A stretch of 11,106 nt of DNA from the NCBI GenBank assembly GCA_022565415.1, contig JAIUMT010000091.1, forward strand, positions 1 to 11,106, read 5' to 3'. The notes below the pieces were generated by a model, which was not told the origin of the DNA, did not search any database, and saw only the letters and a list, made by a program, of their open reading frames with translations. A program made the position numbers and the translations under genes. This document shows positions 7,784 to 11,106 of the stretch, in pieces (position 1 is the first letter of the stretch; the number at the start of each line of letters is the position of its first letter). The stretch is from Balneolales bacterium (GTDB lineage Bacteria; Bacteroidota; Rhodothermia; Balneolales; HLUCCA01).

Positions 7784-8734
7784 AAAAAACTACTCTGCTA
7801 CTTATCATTCGTGCTTATACTAGCTTCGTGCAATATTTTCGATGGAAATAATACAAGTAAGAACGGCTTTGAAGCTGGCCCGATTTTATTCATCTACGAA
7901 AAACAGCTTTGGAGTATGGAGTCTGATGGATCTGATGTAAAGCAACTTACAAACGATTCGGATTTTCCGATTTTTGATGCGCGTTGGTCGCCAGACGGGA
8001 AGAAAATTGCATTAATTGCATTAGCGAATCCGTCTAACAATAATGAGTTCGCCAGGGCTATTTATATCATAAATAGCGACGGTGGTGGAAAGTATCAATT
8101 AACAAATCCACCGTTAGGACTTTTTAGATATATGGGAGATCTTGAACGTAAACTTACCTGGTCACCCGATGGAAATCATATCGCATTTTCACGTATGAGA
8201 CCACCTGAAGCGTCGGCGATATTTGACGTCTTTATAATTGATATTGAAACTGGTATAGAGTCACAAATTTCAAATAATAATTGGACTGAGTATGTGGACG
8301 ACTGGCATCCTGATCAAAATAAACTCTTAATTCATTACATTGGCAGTGATCTTCACGAATCTGCACCGGGTGGTGTGATTGGCTATACAGATTTGGGCGG
8401 GGAATATATTGAGCTTGTCTCGGACCCAGAATTTAGCTCTACTCGAGGGCGCATTTCACCAGATGGGTCAAAAATAGCCTATTCAAAAGATAGGAAACTT
8501 TACTTGATGGACCTTGATACCGGTGTGGAGCAACTTTTGTTCGAACACGATTATCCGGTAGCCCAAACGTGGTCTGCGTGTGGAAGAAAATTAATATTCC
8601 AGCTATCGTCTTGGGAGATTAACTACGAAGATCGTAAAGTCTTCATAACAAATATAGATGATGGGACAATCGAAGACATCACTCCATTTGTATCACTAAG
8701 TTCTGCGATTTGGGTTTCAAGCTGGCGCAAGTAA
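7781..8734 (+). CDS. Lipoprotein with six-bladed TolB/PD40-like beta-propeller
   Basis: A 317-residue lipoprotein of unknown precise role. Residues 1-17 are a lipoprotein signal with the lipobox L14-A15-S16-C17, so it should be lipidated at Cys17 and held in a membrane facing the periplasm or the outside. The rest is a run of PD40 (TolB-type) repeats. Each has a strand such as 'LWSMESDGS' or 'YLMDLDTG' and then a 'WSPDGKKIA'-like turn. I count six: about 43-80, 94-137, 149-186, 200-235, 240-275 and 287-316. Blades 3, 5 and 6 are degenerate (WHPDQNKLL, WSACGRKLI, no SPDG). There is no TolB N-terminal domain and no Tol-Pal genes nearby, so it is not TolB itself. Such propellers usually bind proteins or peptidoglycan-linked partners. 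It precedes a secreted protease by 73 bases and shares its low GC, so the two may work together, but that is inference. Confidence 0.9.
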   Translation: MKKLLCYLSFVLILASCNIFDGNNTSKNGFEAGPILFIYEKQLWSMESDGSDVKQLTNDSDFPIFDARWSPDGKKIALIALANPSNNNEFARAIYIINSDGGGKYQLTNPPLGLFRYMGDLERKLTWSPDGNHIAFSRMRPPEASAIFDVFIIDIETGIESQISNNNWTEYVDDWHPDQNKLLIHYIGSDLHESAPGGVIGYTDLGGEYIELVSDPEFSSTRGRISPDGSKIAYSKDRKLYLMDLDTGVEQLLFEHDYPVAQTWSACGRKLIFQLSSWEINYEDRKVFITNIDDGTIEDITPFVSLSSAIWVSSWRK

Positions 8735-8807
8735 TATTCATAATACTGATAAATCTAATACTGACTTAAATATATAGAAAATACTATCTAAATACAGGAG
8801 TAATCAA
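8735..8807 (+). promoter_or_regulatory. Short AT-rich spacer with a 9-bp direct repeat upstream of the protease gene
   Basis: TAATACTGA occurs at 8741-8749 and again at 8756-8764, 15 bases apart start to start. TATCTAAA (8785-8792) matches the block upstream of the lipoprotein gene (7763-7770). These may be promoter or regulator-binding elements, but no known consensus is met. No terminator hairpin is visible, so read-through from the lipoprotein gene is possible. Confidence 0.3.
8796..8800 (+). promoter_or_regulatory. Ribosome binding site of the protease gene
   Basis: AGGAG lies 7 bases before the ATG at 8808 and supports that start. It is the only clear Shine-Dalgarno sequence among the starts in this window; the pbpC and lipoprotein starts lack one, as is common in Bacteroidota. 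Confidence 0.75.
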
Positions 8808-11099
8808 ATGAAACATGTATTCAGTTTATCACTTTTAGTGACATTCATTTTTTTAATGACTTTAGACACGTTAGCTCAAGAAATGGTGCCTTTTGTAAAT
8901 CATGAAGGAAAAGAGCTCACGGCAAGGTTAAATGAGAAAACTGGAAGTGCAGACCGCATTTACGGCATTCGTGATCACATTGAATATTATAATTTTAACA
9001 GGGCGTCACTTGACAGCACATCCGTATCGGAAATTGGACCTCAATTGTTTAACGCATATTCCGAGCAGTTAAGGATTAATGATATTGATGTCCAAATACG
9101 CAAAGTTGATACAGATGGTTCATGGTGGTTTGTGAATTACAAGCAGATGGTAGGTAATATCCCAGTAAAATCTTCTGAAATCGGCTTCACCATTAATCCT
9201 GATGGTTACATTATGGCACTTGGCGCCAAAGTATATCCGGAAATCAGGGATATATCTCCACCCCGTTTAAATGAAGATGAAGCGTTACGAGTTGCACTGA
9301 GAATATTTGATGAAGAAAATACAGAGATTATCTCTCAACCTTCTCTGATGGTACTTCCATTATTTGAGCAATCCGATTATTCCTTTTTCTTAACGTATGA
9401 AATGACCCTTCGCTCTCTGCAACCAATTAGAAATACAACATATTTTGTAGATGCCCATACTGGCCGTGTTCTGCGAGAGGTCAATAATATTCGTGCAAAT
9501 GACATCTATGGTACCGTTATGGGAGGTTATTGGGCTGACAATGCCGGTGATGCTCCAATAAGTAATGGATTGACCTCCCGTATAGTTGTTTCAAATTCGA
9601 TGGGGCAGACTGTGACAAATGTTATATCAAACCCAAATGGAAGCTATAGCACTGGTAACCTGTCATATCAATTTTATTATATCACTTACAGTCTAGCAAA
9701 CTCATGGATTCAAATCCGCGATAATGGAAATTCAGGAGCACCTGTGACGCATACAACAGCTGGTTTTATTGGGCAACATAACTATAATTGGACCGCCTCC
9801 GACGGAAGTAACGTTCACTGGCACGCTACCCAAATGCACGATTTTTTTAATGGAGCACCATTAAATTATTCCGGTATGAATTATCAAATGAGGGCATACA
9901 TCAACGATGGGGCATCAACTAATGGAGCTGCAGATGGGACATACATATATTTTGGCTCATCTGGAAACCATCCTTGGGCGAGATCACGAGATGTGGTAAC
10001 CCACGAATACACCCATAACGTGATAAACAGTATTTACGATGGTTGGATCGACCCATCGAATGATTATTTTTCAGAAGGATACGCAATGGACGAGGGAATA
10101 GCAGATTACTTTGCTGCCACTACAATAGGACGACCAAACGTAGCGGCCGATGTAGGTATTAATAGAACCCTCAATAATAATTTTACTTGGGATGAAGATA
10201 ATGGGGCACATTGGAACGGTCAGGTTATTGGTGGAGCACTTTGGCGGACTCGTCAAGCAGTAGGCACTACCATGGCAAATAATTTAGCATTTAAAGCACT
10301 TCAGTTAGTACCACGAGCCCGTACTTTTGAAGACTATCTCTACAATGTATATCTAGTTGATAACAGTGAATATAACGGGAGTAATCAATCATATATAGAA
10401 ACTTCTTTTGAACAACATGGAATTACATCGCTTTATCCACCTTTACCCCCTCCGGCACCTCAAACACCTCTGTTGGCCGGGACAGTTTCTTCTGGTGCGC
10501 CAAGCTTAAGTTGGAATGCTTCAACCGGTGCGACAACTTATTGGCTAAATCGTTTCTCTACACACCCCCAAGTGTCTACAGAAACGATTATTACCACAAA
10601 TACGTCTTACATTGATCAACTTCCTATTGATGTGGAAGTAGCACAGGAGTTTTTTGGTAATATAAGTTACACTGTCCAAGCCGTTAATTATCAAAATATT
10701 GCCAGTCTGCCTAGTAATGCTATTGTGTATAGCCAAGATGCTTCAGGAGGTGTAGGAGGTATGTCAAAACAACTATCAGATAGCTCAAATGAGAATGAGG
10801 AATTGCAACGTTCGTTACCTGAACAGTATGTTGTACACAATTCATACCCGAATCCATTCAATCCAAGAACAGTAATTGGTTATGATTTGCCTGTGGATAG
10901 CAGTGTGCGCGTAATTGTATATGACGTAATGGGTCGCCTTGTTAAAGTGCTAGTAGATTCAAATGTATCTGCTGGAAACCATCAAGTGACATTTGATGCT
11001 ACAGATTTAAATTCTGGAATGTATTTAGCTGTATTTGAAGCTTATGGTACTGATGGTCAGCGGTTTTCATCTACAACCTCAATGACGTTGGTTAAGTAG
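8808..11099 (+). CDS. Secreted thermolysin-fold (M4/M36-like) zinc metalloprotease with T9SS C-terminal sorting domain
   Basis: A 763-residue exported endopeptidase. Residues 1-23 are a signal peptide ending T-L-A before Gln24. An FTP/PepSY propeptide, which keeps the enzyme inactive and helps folding, spans about 50-225 ('GNIPVKSSEIGFTINPDG', 'TYFVDAHTGRVLREVNNI'). The catalytic domain has 'VHWHATQMHDFF' (336-347), the zinc/catalytic motif H399-E400-Y-T-H403, the likely third ligand E429 in 'MDEGIADYFA', and H468 in 'GAHWNGQVIGGALW' as a candidate transition-state His. The 26-residue step from H403 to E429 is nearer the M36 fungalysin spacing than classic M4 thermolysin (as I recall them). 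A Pro-rich linker (544-554) leads to an Fn3-like domain (about 551-642), then a T9SS type A sorting domain (about 673-763) opening 'SYPNPFNPRTVIGYDLP' and ending 'MTLVK'. It should cross the outer membrane by T9SS and be surface-attached or released. All key residues are present. Confidence 0.94.
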   Translation: MKHVFSLSLLVTFIFLMTLDTLAQEMVPFVNHEGKELTARLNEKTGSADRIYGIRDHIEYYNFNRASLDSTSVSEIGPQLFNAYSEQLRINDIDVQIRKVDTDGSWWFVNYKQMVGNIPVKSSEIGFTINPDGYIMALGAKVYPEIRDISPPRLNEDEALRVALRIFDEENTEIISQPSLMVLPLFEQSDYSFFLTYEMTLRSLQPIRNTTYFVDAHTGRVLREVNNIRANDIYGTVMGGYWADNAGDAPISNGLTSRIVVSNSMGQTVTNVISNPNGSYSTGNLSYQFYYITYSLANSWIQIRDNGNSGAPVTHTTAGFIGQHNYNWTASDGSNVHWHATQMHDFFNGAPLNYSGMNYQMRAYINDGASTNGAADGTYIYFGSSGNHPWARSRDVVTHEYTHNVINSIYDGWIDPSNDYFSEGYAMDEGIADYFAATTIGRPNVAADVGINRTLNNNFTWDEDNGAHWNGQVIGGALWRTRQAVGTTMANNLAFKALQLVPRARTFEDYLYNVYLVDNSEYNGSNQSYIETSFEQHGITSLYPPLPPPAPQTPLLAGTVSSGAPSLSWNASTGATTYWLNRFSTHPQVSTETIITTNTSYIDQLPIDVEVAQEFFGNISYTVQAVNYQNIASLPSNAIVYSQDASGGVGGMSKQLSDSSNENEELQRSLPEQYVVHNSYPNPFNPRTVIGYDLPVDSSVRVIVYDVMGRLVKVLVDSNVSAGNHQVTFDATDLNSGMYLAVFEAYGTDGQRFSSTTSMTLVK

Positions 11100-11106
11100 A
11101 AGCATA

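Noticed and set aside
7781..8734. True TolB of the Tol-Pal system
   Set aside because: It lacks the TolB N-terminal domain, carries a lipobox and has no tol/pal neighbours; only the propeller repeats are shared.
1..11106. CRISPR array, insertion sequence or phage genes
   Set aside because: No regularly spaced repeats, no transposase, integrase or phage-type proteins are visible on either strand.

Overview
The window looks like chromosomal DNA from a Gram-negative member of the Bacteroidota/FCB superphylum. Two things point there. The last gene ends in a type IX secretion (T9SS) type A sorting domain whose 'YPNPFNP' opening is common in Balneolota, Rhodothermota and Ignavibacteria. The first gene is a long alpha-2-macroglobulin of the Bacteroidota style, with a Trp-rich WRWWW segment. 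A Balneolota/Rhodothermota-like host is my best guess, from memory of these families and not from any search. All four main genes are on the + strand.

Left half (1-7224): a large bacterial alpha-2-macroglobulin, probably missing its N-terminus at the window edge, is followed after 6 bases by a complete penicillin-binding protein 1C (pbpC). This is the well-known A2M-pbpC pair, thought to combine trapping of invading proteases with peptidoglycan repair. The unusual point is that the A2M thioester motif, normally C-x-E-Q, reads N-L-E-F here. The covalent trapping chemistry should therefore be absent although the partner gene is kept and all PBP1C catalytic motifs are intact.

Middle (7225-7780): 556 bases of AT-rich DNA without a convincing gene. 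It holds several inverted repeats, one with a weak tRNA-like look on the minus strand, and an imperfect direct repeat that seems to duplicate the leader of the next gene. One tiny signal-peptide-like reading frame lies near its end. Base composition changes sharply here, from roughly 50-55% GC in hand-counted lines to the left to about 27-40% in and after the gap.

Right half (7781-11099): a lipoprotein with a six-bladed TolB/PD40-like beta-propeller, then a secreted thermolysin-fold (M4/M36-like) metalloprotease with signal peptide, FTP/PepSY propeptide, HEYTH zinc site, Fn3-like spacer and T9SS C-terminal domain. Both are AT-richer than the left half and may be accessory genes. I see no CRISPR array, transposase, complete tRNA or rRNA. 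No clearly new system is evident. The best leads are the thioester-less A2M kept beside pbpC and the structured, repeat-bearing boundary at 7225-7780.
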